Below are positions 8,617 to 16,794 of a stretch of 64,000 nucleotides of DNA, one piece after another (positions within the stretch are counted from its first letter, which is position 1; every line of letters starts with the position of its first letter). The notes under the pieces are model-generated. The model saw nothing but the letters and a program-made list of their open reading frames with translations. It was not told where the DNA came from and searched no databases. The position numbers and the translations under genes are program-made. The DNA is from Spirochaetales bacterium (GTDB lineage Bacteria; Spirochaetota; Spirochaetia; DSM-2461): positions 1 to 64,000 of the forward strand of contig QKAW01000057.1 of the NCBI GenBank assembly GCA_003247135.1, read 5' to 3'.

Positions 8617-9327
8617 ATGAAAAAAGTCTTTTTAATAATAATTGTAATAATTGCTGCAACAGTAATCTTTAGTAAAAATGTAAATGAGAATAATAGCTCA
8701 GCATACTCATACACCGGAATTAAAAATATAAAAACATCTATGGTCATTATTAATATAGAAGTTATTGGCAGCGACAGGAGGGATGTTGAACTGGAATATG
8801 TTAACATACCGGATGAGATCAAATTGGAAGTTGAGAAAAAGGGAGATACTCTCTCAATTGTTAGTAATTACAAGAAAAAATGGTTTAATGGAATAAATTT
8901 ATCAAAGTTTAAATTGATTGTTTATGCTCCGGAAAGTACTGATCTAAATCTTGAAAGTGTCGCAGGTAAAATAAGTGTACGTGGAATAAATGGTCAAGTA
9001 ATCACTTCTACTACAGCAGGGAAGCAGTCCTTTGAAAATCTCACAGGAGTAATTAAAGCTACAACTACTGCCGGAGATATTAATGGAACTAACATTACCC
9101 TTTATGGGGATTCTGACTTTGAAACAACAGCAGGAAATATTCGAATAGACTTTAAAAACAGTTTAGATGATATCTCATTTGATATGAAAGCTGTTGTCGG
9201 GGAGATAGAAGTTAATAATAATTCAAAAGGAAGAGAGTATAGCAATAGTTCCGGTTTATACAGACTAAATACCAAATCCGTTTTTGGGAATCAGGAAATT
9301 AAGACCAGTAATTTATTAACCCTTTAA
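8617..9327 (+). CDS. DUF4097-type secreted adhesin-like beta-helix protein
   Basis: A 236-residue protein with an N-terminal hydrophobic signal or anchor (residues 4-20). The rest is a repetitive beta structure with DUF4097 hallmarks: NLESVAGKISVRG, then TSTTAGKQ, ATTTAGDI and ETTAGNI turns at regular spacing. Role of the family is unknown. I use the ATG at 8617 because GGGAGG sits seven bases ahead; an in-frame TTG at 8605 lies inside that ribosome site. The last 12 bases overlap the converging MBL gene. Confidence 0.75.
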   Translation: MKKVFLIIIVIIAATVIFSKNVNENNSSAYSYTGIKNIKTSMVIINIEVIGSDRRDVELEYVNIPDEIKLEVEKKGDTLSIVSNYKKKWFNGINLSKFKLIVYAPESTDLNLESVAGKISVRGINGQVITSTTAGKQSFENLTGVIKATTTAGDINGTNITLYGDSDFETTAGNIRIDFKNSLDDISFDMKAVVGEIEVNNNSKGREYSNSSGLYRLNTKSVFGNQEIKTSNLLTL

Positions 9328-9924
9328 TACTCTTAAGTATTTAAAATCATCAAAATCCTTAACCATAAAGGGGTTGTTTAATTTTTCAGCCCCTAATGTT
9401 GTGTTTGTTGATGGAAAATTTTTATCTAGTAGACTTTTGTAATAACTGGAATCAAGACCTTGTGAATCAAGAAACTCAATTGAGTAGTTTAAATATTCAT
9501 GGCCAGGATAAATAATTGTTTCATCCGGGAGTTGTGCCAGTGTTTGTAATGAGTTATGGAACTCTCTATAGTCCCCTTCAAAAAGTCTCCCGCATAAACC
9601 TGTAAATAGAGTGTCTCCTGTAAAAAGTGCCTTCAATTTAGGGAAATAGAAGCAACAGGAGTCCTTTGTATGCCCAGGTGTATCTATTTTCAAATACTCC
9701 TTATGATTGATTACCTTTACTCCATAAACCTTTTTGAGTTCTTTTGCTCCATCTATATGGTCGTAATGATTGTGGGTTAGCAGTATTTCAATATTTTTTA
9801 TATCACAACTAATTAAAGCCTTGTTTACCGGCTCAAACTCTCCCGGGTCAATAACAGTTGCGTAATCCCTATATGTAATTATATATGAGTAGTTATTCTC
9901 CAGTGTCTGTACAATTTTTATCAT
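9316..9924 (-). CDS. MBL-fold metallohydrolase, glyoxalase II-like
   Basis: A 202-residue metallo-beta-lactamase fold enzyme. All metal ligands are present: THNHYDHID (HxHxDH), TPGHTKDS, the bridging Asp in FTGDTLF, and YPGHEYLN. The GLCGRLFEGD loop is typical of hydroxyacylglutathione hydrolases, which hydrolyse thioesters; at 202 residues it lacks the full glutathione-binding C-terminal domain. It is expressed with ccdA: the two genes share one base (TAATG). Confidence 0.85.
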   Translation of the reverse strand: MIKIVQTLENNYSYIITYRDYATVIDPGEFEPVNKALISCDIKNIEILLTHNHYDHIDGAKELKKVYGVKVINHKEYLKIDTPGHTKDSCCFYFPKLKALFTGDTLFTGLCGRLFEGDYREFHNSLQTLAQLPDETIIYPGHEYLNYSIEFLDSQGLDSSYYKSLLDKNFPSTNTTLGAEKLNNPFMVKDFDDFKYLRVLKG

Positions 9925-10853
9925 TATAGCCCCTGAAATGTTAAATATTTTAAAACAGTCTCTCCGTAATTAATAATATGAAAATAAGTTATTACTGAAA
10001 AAATCAGAAAGAATAGTGTCAGTAGTATAGAGAAATAGGGTTTCTTTCCAATTTTTACTTTTTTAACTGAAAATCTTGTTATAACCAATACAATCAGAAG
10101 GTCAATCATGCCCAAAATTCTATCAAATATAATATAATTCAATTTGTACCAGTCTGAAAAATTGTAAGCCATTCTAAATAAAAATGCATTCAGGTTACTT
10201 AATCGATCCAGAAAAATCAGGATTCCAATAAAGGTTATAAAAATACCGCTGAAAATCTTAATCTTATTCATCTGGTTTTTAATTATTTTACTCTTCTCTT
10301 TAAATTTTGAGATAAAAAGACCGGATAATAGAAATGGCAGTCCCAATCCTGCAGAAAAAACTAATAAGAGAGCTAATCCGCTAAGAAGAGTTTGGGAATT
10401 CCCGGCAAGAAATAAAATTGATGCTAATATTGGTCCTATACATGGTGACCAACCGGCACCAAATGCCATTCCTAATAAAACGCTGCTTATTATTCCTCTG
10501 TTTTTTATTTTGTACTCAATTTTTTTCTGGGTATCTAAAATTTTAATAAAGCCAAAAATTGTATTTAATCCCAGAATAATAACTACAGAACCTGATACTC
10601 TGGATATGATTACTGCATAATCTCTAAAAGCAAATCCCAGTGTGCTAAAGGCAACACCCATAATTGAGAAAACTATTGAAAAACCAGCTATAAATCCCAA
10701 TATTAATGGGACAGCTCCTCTATTTCTTTTAAATCCGTCATCATAGGTTGCGGCTCCAATATATCCAATATATGATGGAATTATTGGAAAAATACATGGT
10801 GATAAAAAAGAGATAATTCCAGCAATAAATGCAATAAAAACATTAACTTCCAT
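9924..10853 (-). CDS. ccdA: CcdA/DsbD-like thiol-disulfide membrane transporter
   Basis: A 309-residue membrane protein with about eight spans. The first span holds the redox pair region SFLSPCIFPIIPSYIG and the repeat GAGWSPCIGPILASIL; each PC/SPC motif supplies one of the two membrane cysteines that pass electrons from cytoplasmic thioredoxin to the periplasm. Roles include cytochrome c maturation. The ATG at 10853 has AAGGAG; the reading frame extends upstream but without a ribosome site. A 17-bp sequence shared with the XRE promoter lies just upstream. Confidence 0.85.
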   Translation of the reverse strand: MEVNVFIAFIAGIISFLSPCIFPIIPSYIGYIGAATYDDGFKRNRGAVPLILGFIAGFSIVFSIMGVAFSTLGFAFRDYAVIISRVSGSVVIILGLNTIFGFIKILDTQKKIEYKIKNRGIISSVLLGMAFGAGWSPCIGPILASILFLAGNSQTLLSGLALLLVFSAGLGLPFLLSGLFISKFKEKSKIIKNQMNKIKIFSGIFITFIGILIFLDRLSNLNAFLFRMAYNFSDWYKLNYIIFDRILGMIDLLIVLVITRFSVKKVKIGKKPYFSILLTLFFLIFSVITYFHIINYGETVLKYLTFQGL

Positions 10854-10870
10854 ATATTCTCCTTGATTTT

Positions 10871-10887
10871 TGTCGCAAATAGCATCA
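10871..10887 (+). repeat. 17-bp direct repeat, copy 1
   Basis: TGTCGCAAATAGCATCA, identical to 11790-11806. Similarity extends upstream: CTTGA occurs at the same offset in both copies. It lies in the ccdA 5' region. On the minus strand it reads as an extended -10 (TG-C-TATTTG). Confidence 0.6.
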
Positions 10888-10927
10888 AAATAAAAATAAT
10901 TAAATTTTTTCATCAGGATTCTATTTA

Positions 10928-11365
10928 TTGGAAATTGTAAATAAAAAACAGATTGCACTGTTTATTAGGCATGTAAAGAATATTAACAGAATCCCTTTCT
11001 ATTATTATAGACTAAAATACTATAAAATTCACCTTATAACAGAGCTTTTAATTTCCTCCAATATTACTCTTAATGAAATTTTATTAATTCGTCGAGAGGA
11101 TATTGATTTTGATAAGAGAGTAATTAAATCAGTAAACAGGAATATTGAAATTTCGAATTATATAGGAGAAATATTAAAAATATATACTGATTTAATCCAT
11201 AAATCATCTACTGGAGTTATATTCAATTTTGATTCCAAATTTGCAACAAAGTTAAACAGCATATTCAAAAAATGTTCAGCTAAGGCAGGTATTCCTTTAT
11301 TGACCCTGGAATATATAGAGTCTCTACCAGTTTGTGTAAAAAAAGGGTTTAATCGAGAATTTTAA
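10928..11365 (+). CDS. Tyrosine-recombinase-like protein lacking catalytic residues
   Basis: A 145-residue protein. Residues about 39-70 (LLISSNITLNEILLIRRED then IDFDKRVI) follow the box-I pattern of phage integrases, but the catalytic Arg is Thr. The part that should carry His-x-x-Arg (KKCSAKAGIPLLTLEYIES) has neither, and no Tyr nucleophile motif follows. It is either a decayed integrase or a recombinase-fold protein used for binding. The start is the TTG at 10928 with AGGA ten bases ahead; no ATG is available. It lies between two 17-bp direct repeats. Confidence 0.5.
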   Translation: MEIVNKKQIALFIRHVKNINRIPFYYYRLKYYKIHLITELLISSNITLNEILLIRREDIDFDKRVIKSVNRNIEISNYIGEILKIYTDLIHKSSTGVIFNFDSKFATKLNSIFKKCSAKAGIPLLTLEYIESLPVCVKKGFNREF

Positions 11366-11367
11366 AA

Positions 11368-11748
11368 TTATTTCTTATTAGCTTTAATAAGATCATCCAG
11401 TGTTTTTAGGATATTACGCTTATTATGTTCGGGAAGTTCTTCTATCTCTTTTATTCTTTTTGTATATTTTAATGTAACTATCTCTTTTACAGTATCTTGA
11501 TGTTCAAACCCCAGAAGACTGTCGGTTGAAACTCCAAGGGCTAGTGCAATTCTGACAATCATTTCATCATAAATTCTTGATCTGCCTCTTTCATAGTCTG
11601 CAAGTGTTACACGGGTTATGCCTAATTTTTGGGAAAGTTGTTCTTGAGTTAAACCACGCTCTTTACGTAGTTCAGCTATTCTTTCACCTATGGTTTTACC
11701 ATCTTTGTTCTCAATTTCAGGTAAATCGTATTTAAATTTTCTAGGCAT
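11368..11748 (-). CDS. XRE-family helix-turn-helix regulator
   Basis: A 126-residue protein. The Cro/C1-type domain spans about residues 20-75 (RIAELRKERGLTQEQLSQKL, then GITRVTLADYERGR), with a charged helical C-terminal tail. It resembles single-domain phage or chromosomal repressors. Its ATG has no Shine-Dalgarno but TAAAAT lies exactly six bases upstream. A 10-8-10 perfect dyad covers this -10, so autorepression is likely (inference). Convergent with the recombinase-like gene, two bases apart. Confidence 0.85.
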   Translation of the reverse strand: MPRKFKYDLPEIENKDGKTIGERIAELRKERGLTQEQLSQKLGITRVTLADYERGRSRIYDEMIVRIALALGVSTDSLLGFEHQDTVKEIVTLKYTKRIKEIEELPEHNKRNILKTLDDLIKANKK

Positions 11749-11750
11749 AA

Positions 11751-11778
11751 AAGGATTTTATCACTCTCTAAAATCCTT
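11751..11778. promoter_or_regulatory. Perfect 10-bp dyad over XRE promoter
   Basis: AAGGATTTTA (11751-11760), eight bases, TAAAATCCTT (11769-11778). On the minus strand the downstream arm contains the TAAAAT -10; AAGACA lies 17 bp upstream of it as a weak -35. Probable operator of the XRE protein at 11748. Confidence 0.6.
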
Positions 11779-11789
11779 GTCTTGACCTC

Positions 11790-11806
11790 TGTCGCAAATA
11801 GCATCA
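11790..11806 (+). repeat. 17-bp direct repeat, copy 2
   Basis: TGTCGCAAATAGCATCA, identical to 10871-10887 and in the same orientation, 919 bp away. It lies just upstream of the XRE promoter. The pair could be attachment-like ends of a small element or copies of a shared regulatory site. Confidence 0.6.
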
Positions 11807-11829
11807 TAGAGTGAGAGGAGTGGATCCTG

Positions 11830-12150
11830 CTATAATGAAGGAAGAATTTGTTTGTGTAAAGAGACATCAAAACTTTCAACATGCTGTGGTTTTCCATCGT
11901 TTAGAAAATCAAGCAGGTATTTCTTTTGACAGTGGGTGTCAAATGTTTTTTGATCATACCATGTCTCAATAAAAGTTATCTCCTCAGGGTTTTCAATGCT
12001 CTGATTTAACTCATATCTAATACATCCATCTTCCTGGGTTGCTAGTCTAATAAAACCATGTAAAATATCCAGTAGTTGTTCAACTTCACCTTTTTTTGCA
12101 AAAAATTTGGCGATACAAACTAATTGTGTTTCATTTTGTAAGAAATTCAT
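11830..12150 (-). CDS. Antibiotic biosynthesis monooxygenase (ABM/YgiN-like)
   Basis: A 106-residue dimeric ferredoxin-like protein. The ABM pattern is clear: an opening strand (LVCIAKFFAKKGEVEQLL), the EDGCIRYELNQSIENP segment and EITFIETWYDQKTFDTHCQ. Known members are cofactor-free quinol monooxygenases such as YgiN, or haem-degrading relatives. GGAGGG precedes the ATG. It stands alone upstream of the XRE gene. Confidence 0.85.
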   Translation of the reverse strand: MNFLQNETQLVCIAKFFAKKGEVEQLLDILHGFIRLATQEDGCIRYELNQSIENPEEITFIETWYDQKTFDTHCQKKYLLDFLNDGKPQHVESFDVSLHKQILPSL

Positions 12151-12225
12151 ATTCCCTCCTTTATAATTCTCATTCTATTAAAAAATATAAAATTATGATA
12201 CAATTTTTGGAAGGAGAAAAATATA

Positions 12226-12441
12226 TTGAAAGAGTTAATTATTCAGATAGTCATAGCTGTTATACCCTTTGCCTATGGACTTTCTTTATTGTATAAAGCA
12301 TACAAGATAAAAGGTTACAATAATGAAGAAGAGAAAGAGGAGAATAATAAAAAGATAAATAGCCTCAGGAAAAGCGGAAATCTCTTTTTTATAGTTGGGC
12401 TTTTCCTGTTTTATGAAGTATATAAGATGAATTTCAAATAA
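12226..12441 (+). CDS. Small membrane protein with two spans
   Basis: A 71-residue protein with two hydrophobic helices (about residues 4-24 and 48-66) joined by a Glu/Lys/Asn-rich cytoplasmic or periplasmic loop. No family recognised. The start is TTG at 12226, chosen because AAGGAG lies nine bases upstream and no ATG fits. It converges on rlpA. Confidence 0.6.
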   Translation: MKELIIQIVIAVIPFAYGLSLLYKAYKIKGYNNEEEKEENNKKINSLRKSGNLFFIVGLFLFYEVYKMNFK

Positions 12442-12443
12442 TA

Positions 12444-13022
12444 TTATCCACGGTGAATTATCAGAATATTATCTATACCCATCTCTTCCAATTTTTTTAC
12501 TATTTCGAAGCTTTTATTTATTGGAACATCTGGAAGCATAACCCTCATAATTCCTTTATTGCTCATGGATGTTTTGGGAGTAAATCCGGCATCCATCAGT
12601 CTTTTTTTCATAGTTGAAGCATAGGTCAGGTTTGAATAGGCCGCTACCTGAATATCCATTACCTGGGGTGGAGTCGGCATCTCAATTATCTCTAGTGAAA
12701 CATTAGCTGTTCCACTCTTTATCATATCAATATCTGTTGCAGCTTTTTGGGAAAGATCAATAACTCTACCTTCAACAAATGGTCCTCTGTCATTTATTCT
12801 TACCCTGGTCTTTTTTCCTGTATCCAGATTTGTAACTTCCACAATTGTGTTGAAGGGTAGTGTTTTGTGAGCTGCAGTGCTTTTATTTGTGTCAAATATC
12901 TCGCCATTAGCTGTCTGTCTCCCAACAAATTTTCCTCCATACCATGAGGCAACACCATTTAAATTATGGGAAAACATTAAAAATGGTATCAATATAAAAA
13001 ATATAAACAAAATTCTTTTCAT
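12444..13022 (-). CDS. rlpA: RlpA-like septal lytic transglycosylase with SPOR domain
   Basis: A 192-residue exported protein. After a signal peptide (residues 1-18) comes a double-psi beta-barrel with the RlpA signature: [19 protein letters not shown] and [19 protein letters not shown], including the catalytic Asp. Residues about 120-190 are a SPOR-like domain ([20 protein letters not shown]) for binding denuded glycan strands. RlpA cleaves such strands at the septum. There is no lipobox Cys, unlike in E. coli. It is divergent from lysS. Confidence 0.85.
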   Translation of the reverse strand: MKRILFIFFILIPFLMFSHNLNGVASWYGGKFVGRQTANGEIFDTNKSTAAHKTLPFNTIVEVTNLDTGKKTRVRINDRGPFVEGRVIDLSQKAATDIDMIKSGTANVSLEIIEMPTPPQVMDIQVAAYSNLTYASTMKKRLMDAGFTPKTSMSNKGIMRVMLPDVPINKSFEIVKKLEEMGIDNILIIHRG

Positions 13023-13070
13023 AGCAAAAATATCGGTTATAAAAGGGTTAATCCTTAACCCAAAATTCTA

Positions 13071-13076
13071 TATAAT
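13071..13076 (+). promoter_or_regulatory. -10 element of leaderless lysS
   Basis: TATAAT ends eight bases before the LysRS ATG at 13085; no Shine-Dalgarno is present in between. Confidence 0.55.
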
Positions 13077-13084
13077 AATAATTT

Positions 13085-14668
13085 ATGAATAATAGACCTA
13101 AATCGACACATTGGGCGGATATAACCGCTGAAAAAATTATCAGAGAGAAAGGGGACAAGGAGCTATATACTTGCGCTTCTGGAATAACCCCTTCAGGTAC
13201 GGTTCATGTAGGAAATTTTAGAGAGATAATCTCAGTTGATCTGACCGTTAGAGCACTTAGGGATATGGGTAAAAATGTAAGATTTATTTACTCTTGGGAC
13301 AATTATGATGTTTTTAGAAAGGTTCCCAAGGATATGCCGAAGCAAGAGGAAATGGCAAAATATTTAAGAAAACCTATTGTTTTAGTACCAGACTTTCTGG
13401 ATGGTGAAGAAAGTTATGCTCGGGCAAATGAAAAGCGTCTGGAAAAATTACTTCCAGAAGTAGGTATTTACCCGCAATATATATACCAGGCACAAAAGTA
13501 TAGAAATAGTGACTACGCAGACGGAATGAAGACAGCTCTTCAAAACAGAGATGTTATTAGAAGAGAGCTTAATGGAAGCAGAACTTCTGATCTTCCGGAT
13601 GACTGGTGGCCTATTTCAGTGTTCTGTTCCCAATGTGACAAGGATACAACAACAGTTTTAGATTGGGATGGAGAATATGGCGTTCACTATTCCTGTGAAT
13701 GCGGTAATGACGAAACTGTAGATATGAGAAAAACACCATGGGTTAAACTTCCATGGAGAATTGACTGGCCAATGAGATGGGCTTACGAAGGTGTAGATTT
13801 TGAGCCTGCTGGAAAAGATCACCACTCTGACGGTGGAAGTTTTGATACAGCTAAACTAACCTGTAAAGAAGTTTATAATCATGAAGCACCTGTAACATTT
13901 CAGTACGATTTTATTGCTGTAAAGGGAAGAGGGGGAAAAATGTCCTCATCTGCTGGTGGAGTTGTGTCTTTAGCTGAAGTTCTGGAAGTTTACCAACCAG
14001 AGATTATCAGATTCCTTTTTGCCGGAACCAGACCAAATTCAGAATTCTCAATTTCATTTGACTTAGACGTATTAAAAATTTATGAAGACTATGACAAGTG
14101 TGAAAGAACTTATTTCTCAAAGCCTGAAAATGATAAGCAGATGAAAAAATGGGAAAAAGAGGCAAGAATATATGAACTTTCCCAGGTTGCAGAAGTTCCA
14201 ACAGAGATGCCATACCAGATTCAGATAAGACATCTTACATCTCTTTTAAATATTTATGCAGGAGATATTGATAAAGTAATTGAATCTTTAGGAGATGTTA
14301 AACCATCCCAAATTGAGAGATTAAAAAGAAGATGTCAATGTGCATGGAACTGGTGTAGAGATTTTGCTCCGGAAGATTTTAGATTCTCAATTAACGATGA
14401 GAATAGTGAACTTTTAGAGGTTACTGATCAGGAAAGATTAGTTCTGCAGAAACTAAACAAGGTTGTTGATGAAAACCTTGGTAAAGTAACTGAAAAAGAG
14501 TTTGGAGTTATGGTATATGACATTGCCAGAGAGCTTGAAATGGAGACAACCGTTATGTTTCCATTAGTATATAAAGCTGTAATTGGTAAAGATAATGGTC
14601 CAAGACTTGTATCATTTCTATCAACAATTGGTCCTTATAAACTAAGAAAAATTTTAAACCGATATTAG
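13085..14668 (+). CDS. lysS: Lysyl-tRNA synthetase, class I
   Basis: A 527-residue class I LysRS, which charges tRNA-Lys. The HIGH-type motif is SGTVHVGN (residues 37-44) and the KMSKS-type motif is GKMSSSAGG (about residue 284). A CxxC...CxC pattern (CSQCDKDT, YSCECGNDE; residues about 180-212) suggests a zinc knuckle. A helical anticodon-binding domain fills the C-terminal third. Most bacteria use an unrelated class II enzyme; the class I form is typical of archaea, spirochaetes and alphaproteobacteria. Monocistronic, followed by a hairpin terminator. Confidence 0.95.
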   Translation: MNNRPKSTHWADITAEKIIREKGDKELYTCASGITPSGTVHVGNFREIISVDLTVRALRDMGKNVRFIYSWDNYDVFRKVPKDMPKQEEMAKYLRKPIVLVPDFLDGEESYARANEKRLEKLLPEVGIYPQYIYQAQKYRNSDYADGMKTALQNRDVIRRELNGSRTSDLPDDWWPISVFCSQCDKDTTTVLDWDGEYGVHYSCECGNDETVDMRKTPWVKLPWRIDWPMRWAYEGVDFEPAGKDHHSDGGSFDTAKLTCKEVYNHEAPVTFQYDFIAVKGRGGKMSSSAGGVVSLAEVLEVYQPEIIRFLFAGTRPNSEFSISFDLDVLKIYEDYDKCERTYFSKPENDKQMKKWEKEARIYELSQVAEVPTEMPYQIQIRHLTSLLNIYAGDIDKVIESLGDVKPSQIERLKRRCQCAWNWCRDFAPEDFRFSINDENSELLEVTDQERLVLQKLNKVVDENLGKVTEKEFGVMVYDIARELEMETTVMFPLVYKAVIGKDNGPRLVSFLSTIGPYKLRKILNRY

Positions 14669-14683
14669 TTTTATAAAAAAGTT

Positions 14684-14713
14684 GGAGAAGAATTACAAAG
14701 TAATCTCTTCTCC
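14684..14713. terminator. Bidirectional terminator between lysS and lipoprotein gene
   Basis: Stem GGAGAAGAATTAC (14684-14696) pairs with 14700-14713 with a single bulged base. Read on the minus strand it is followed by AACTTTTTT, so it should end the lipoprotein operon at 14723 best; on the plus strand the T-tail is weaker. Confidence 0.75.
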
Positions 14714-14722
14714 TGTAAATAT

Positions 14723-15412
14723 TTAGCTAGTCCAGTAAACTTCCCAACTACCTGTATTATCTACATTAAATTCTAACCTGAAATACCACCAACCAATAAA
14801 ATTATCTACACCAAATAGACTAGTTGAACTTGTTATGTTTTCTATTGTTCTGCCAACAGTATAATTTGCATCCCATAGAGTTTTGTAAAGAACTGAAGCG
14901 TCGACTTGTGAGTTAACATTAAATAGAAACATATGGCATTGCGCCCATAATATTCCTAGATTAATATAGCAAGTCTCACCTGTATACCCATACATTAAAG
15001 CATTACCTCGTAAATTATTGTTCCTAATCAATTGAATCTTTATTGATTTTGAAATTTTTTTGTAATCTTTTTTTTGGGAGCTTATTTTATCTCTATATTC
15101 ATCGGCTAGAGTTTGATTAATGCTTCTATCATTATTTATTCCTACTGTAGGATCTTCTATTAGAATTAATATATCTTTTTTATTACCAGTAAAAACTAAA
15201 GAAAAAACTTCATCTTTAGTAATATCAAAATCCTTCTTTACAGATATAATGTCTTCATTAAAACTGTTGTCTCTGTTTACATGATCATGATAAATCTCCC
15301 ATTCATTAGGAAGTTCTAAAATCTCACTTTTCTTATCGATATTATTTGTTGATAATGAGCATGAAAAGAACATTAAGATAACGAGTAAAGGTATTGTTGA
15401 ATTAAATTTCAT
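14723..15412 (-). CDS. Lipoprotein, paralogue of the one at 15960
   Basis: A 229-residue lipoprotein: hydrophobic signal followed by a lipobox ending FFSC (Cys near residue 18). It shares scattered landmarks with the product of 15960-16688: EDPTVGI against EDPQVGI, a YxGxxG-type stretch, and a C-terminal FIGWWYFRLEF against FLGWWKYEVLF. I know no named family. It overlaps the beta-barrel gene by 11 bp, so the three genes 16688-14723 form one operon. Surface location is inferred from the lipid anchor and the barrel neighbour. Confidence 0.7.
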   Translation of the reverse strand: MKFNSTIPLLVILMFFSCSLSTNNIDKKSEILELPNEWEIYHDHVNRDNSFNEDIISVKKDFDITKDEVFSLVFTGNKKDILILIEDPTVGINNDRSINQTLADEYRDKISSQKKDYKKISKSIKIQLIRNNNLRGNALMYGYTGETCYINLGILWAQCHMFLFNVNSQVDASVLYKTLWDANYTVGRTIENITSSTSLFGVDNFIGWWYFRLEFNVDNTGSWEVYWTS

Positions 15413-15956
15413 TTTTTGAGTCCTTTAAAGAGTATAGTATTGAGAAGCCAAGGGCTACTTTATTTTTATTAGTATTGAAGTAATCATTACTATTTCCGGA
15501 AAAATAAATAAAACTATAACCGATATCCAGAATATATTTAAAATGTTCTATTTTTTTCTCAAGTGAAATATTTACACCTAACAACTCATTTAAATTATTC
15601 TGACCTATATCATCAATTGCTAGATAAATTACATTACTTCCATTTATACCAATATTTAATTTGAAATTATCAAAATTAAAGATTGAGTAGGATACACCTA
15701 AGTTTGAGTTAAGGGTAATAACTGTCCTTCCAAGCATCGTATTTGTTTGTGGTGAGAAATAGCTGTCACTTGTATTTAAATCAAGGGAGAGATTTAAGTT
15801 ATCAATGCTGTATTGAACTCTTAATAATAAGTCACTAACAATAGCATCTTTATTTACAAAGTCTATATTCTCTTTTACACCTAATGATATTTCTGAAAAT
15901 AGAGTAAAATTTGCAGTTAATAACATCATAATAAAAACTGCTCTACCAATATTCAC
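15402..15956 (-). CDS. Outer-membrane beta-barrel-like protein, paralogue of 21665
   Basis: A 184-residue protein with a signal peptide ending near FSEIS (residue 22). The mature part is a series of amphipathic strands rich in Asn, Ser, Tyr and Phe, ending in a hydrophobic Tyr-rich strand, as in small eight-stranded barrels. It is close to the product of 21665-22195 along its whole length, for example FKLNIGINGSN against FKFNIGINGSN, and GQNNLNELLGVNISLEK against GQNNLNGLLGANISLEK. It lies between two related lipoprotein genes (overlap 11 bp on one side, 3 bp gap on the other). Confidence 0.75.
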   Translation of the reverse strand: MNIGRAVFIMMLLTANFTLFSEISLGVKENIDFVNKDAIVSDLLLRVQYSIDNLNLSLDLNTSDSYFSPQTNTMLGRTVITLNSNLGVSYSIFNFDNFKLNIGINGSNVIYLAIDDIGQNNLNELLGVNISLEKKIEHFKYILDIGYSFIYFSGNSNDYFNTNKNKVALGFSILYSLKDSKNEI

Positions 15957-15959
15957 CTA

Positions 15960-16688
15960 TTAATCCCTCCATCCAAATAAAAACGTAGTCTTTGTTGTTG
16001 GAGCTGAGAAAAGAACTTCATATTTCCACCATCCCAAGAATGGTCCTCCAGAAATATCAACTTGTCCGGATCCTAAAACAACTTCTTTTTCATCGACAAC
16101 TGTTGCAGTACCTCCCCATATAGGATAGTATCTGGTTTTAAAAATTAAATACCCTTCAGGAGTACTATTATCAATAATTGCTCCAGCTTTAGCATCACCC
16201 CACATAAATCCCATATCAATGCCTCCAATTGTTCCTGGTGCTAGAGTCATCTTGCCTTGCATATCATAGCCACTTAAAATCGCTCTTTTTGATTCGATGA
16301 TATAGTTGAAGTACACAGTTTCATTATTGGTTTTTGAATAACTAGAGCCATAATTTTTAAGTTTTTCTTGATATTCAATGACTTTTGAAGAATTACATGG
16401 ATTCTTCTGATCTAATATACCAACTTGAGGATCTTCAACTAAACATTCTAAAGCTTTTTTTGAACCTATAACCTCAAGTTTGATTTTATTTCCTTCTCTG
16501 TCGGTAAATTCTTTAAAAACCTTATATAGTCCAAGACCTCTTGTTTGAGCAGATGAATTATTTGTTAAGAGCCAGCCATTATCAATAATTTGCTCATTTT
16601 GATTTATGCTATTCTTTACATTTTGTAATTCCAAACTACATGCAGTAAAAATTAACAAACTAAACATTAAAAATACAATTTTTTTCAT
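15960..16688 (-). CDS. Lipoprotein, first gene of surface operon
   Basis: A 242-residue lipoprotein with lipobox IFTAC (Cys near residue 16). It is related to the lipoprotein at 14723 (shared EDPxVGI, FxGWW near the C-terminus). The mature region is rich in Gly and Trp and probably beta-sandwich-like. No family recognised. GGAG precedes the ATG. Its upstream region carries nine copies of a 10-bp A-tract repeat, which may bend the promoter or vary its strength (inference). Confidence 0.7.
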   Translation of the reverse strand: MKKIVFLMFSLLIFTACSLELQNVKNSINQNEQIIDNGWLLTNNSSAQTRGLGLYKVFKEFTDREGNKIKLEVIGSKKALECLVEDPQVGILDQKNPCNSSKVIEYQEKLKNYGSSYSKTNNETVYFNYIIESKRAILSGYDMQGKMTLAPGTIGGIDMGFMWGDAKAGAIIDNSTPEGYLIFKTRYYPIWGGTATVVDEKEVVLGSGQVDISGGPFLGWWKYEVLFSAPTTKTTFLFGWRD

Positions 16689-16701
16689 TTTTTTCTCCTA
16701 A

Positions 16702-16794
16702 TGATTTTATTTGATTTTATTTGATTTTATTTGATTTTATTTGATTTTATTTGATTTTATTTGATTTTATTTGATTTTATTTGATTTTATTTGA
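16702..16794. repeat. 10-bp tandem repeat, nine copies
   Basis: Nine exact copies of TGATTTTATT (16702-16791) followed by TGA. Read on the minus strand each unit has an AAAA tract, one per helical turn, which is the arrangement that produces intrinsic DNA curvature. It begins 14 bp upstream of the lipoprotein start codon at 16688 and touches a divergent promoter at 16791. The perfect identity of all copies points to recent slippage. Confidence 0.9.

Noticed and set aside
16702-16794. CRISPR array
   Set aside because: The 10-bp units are head-to-tail with no spacers and no cas genes are present.
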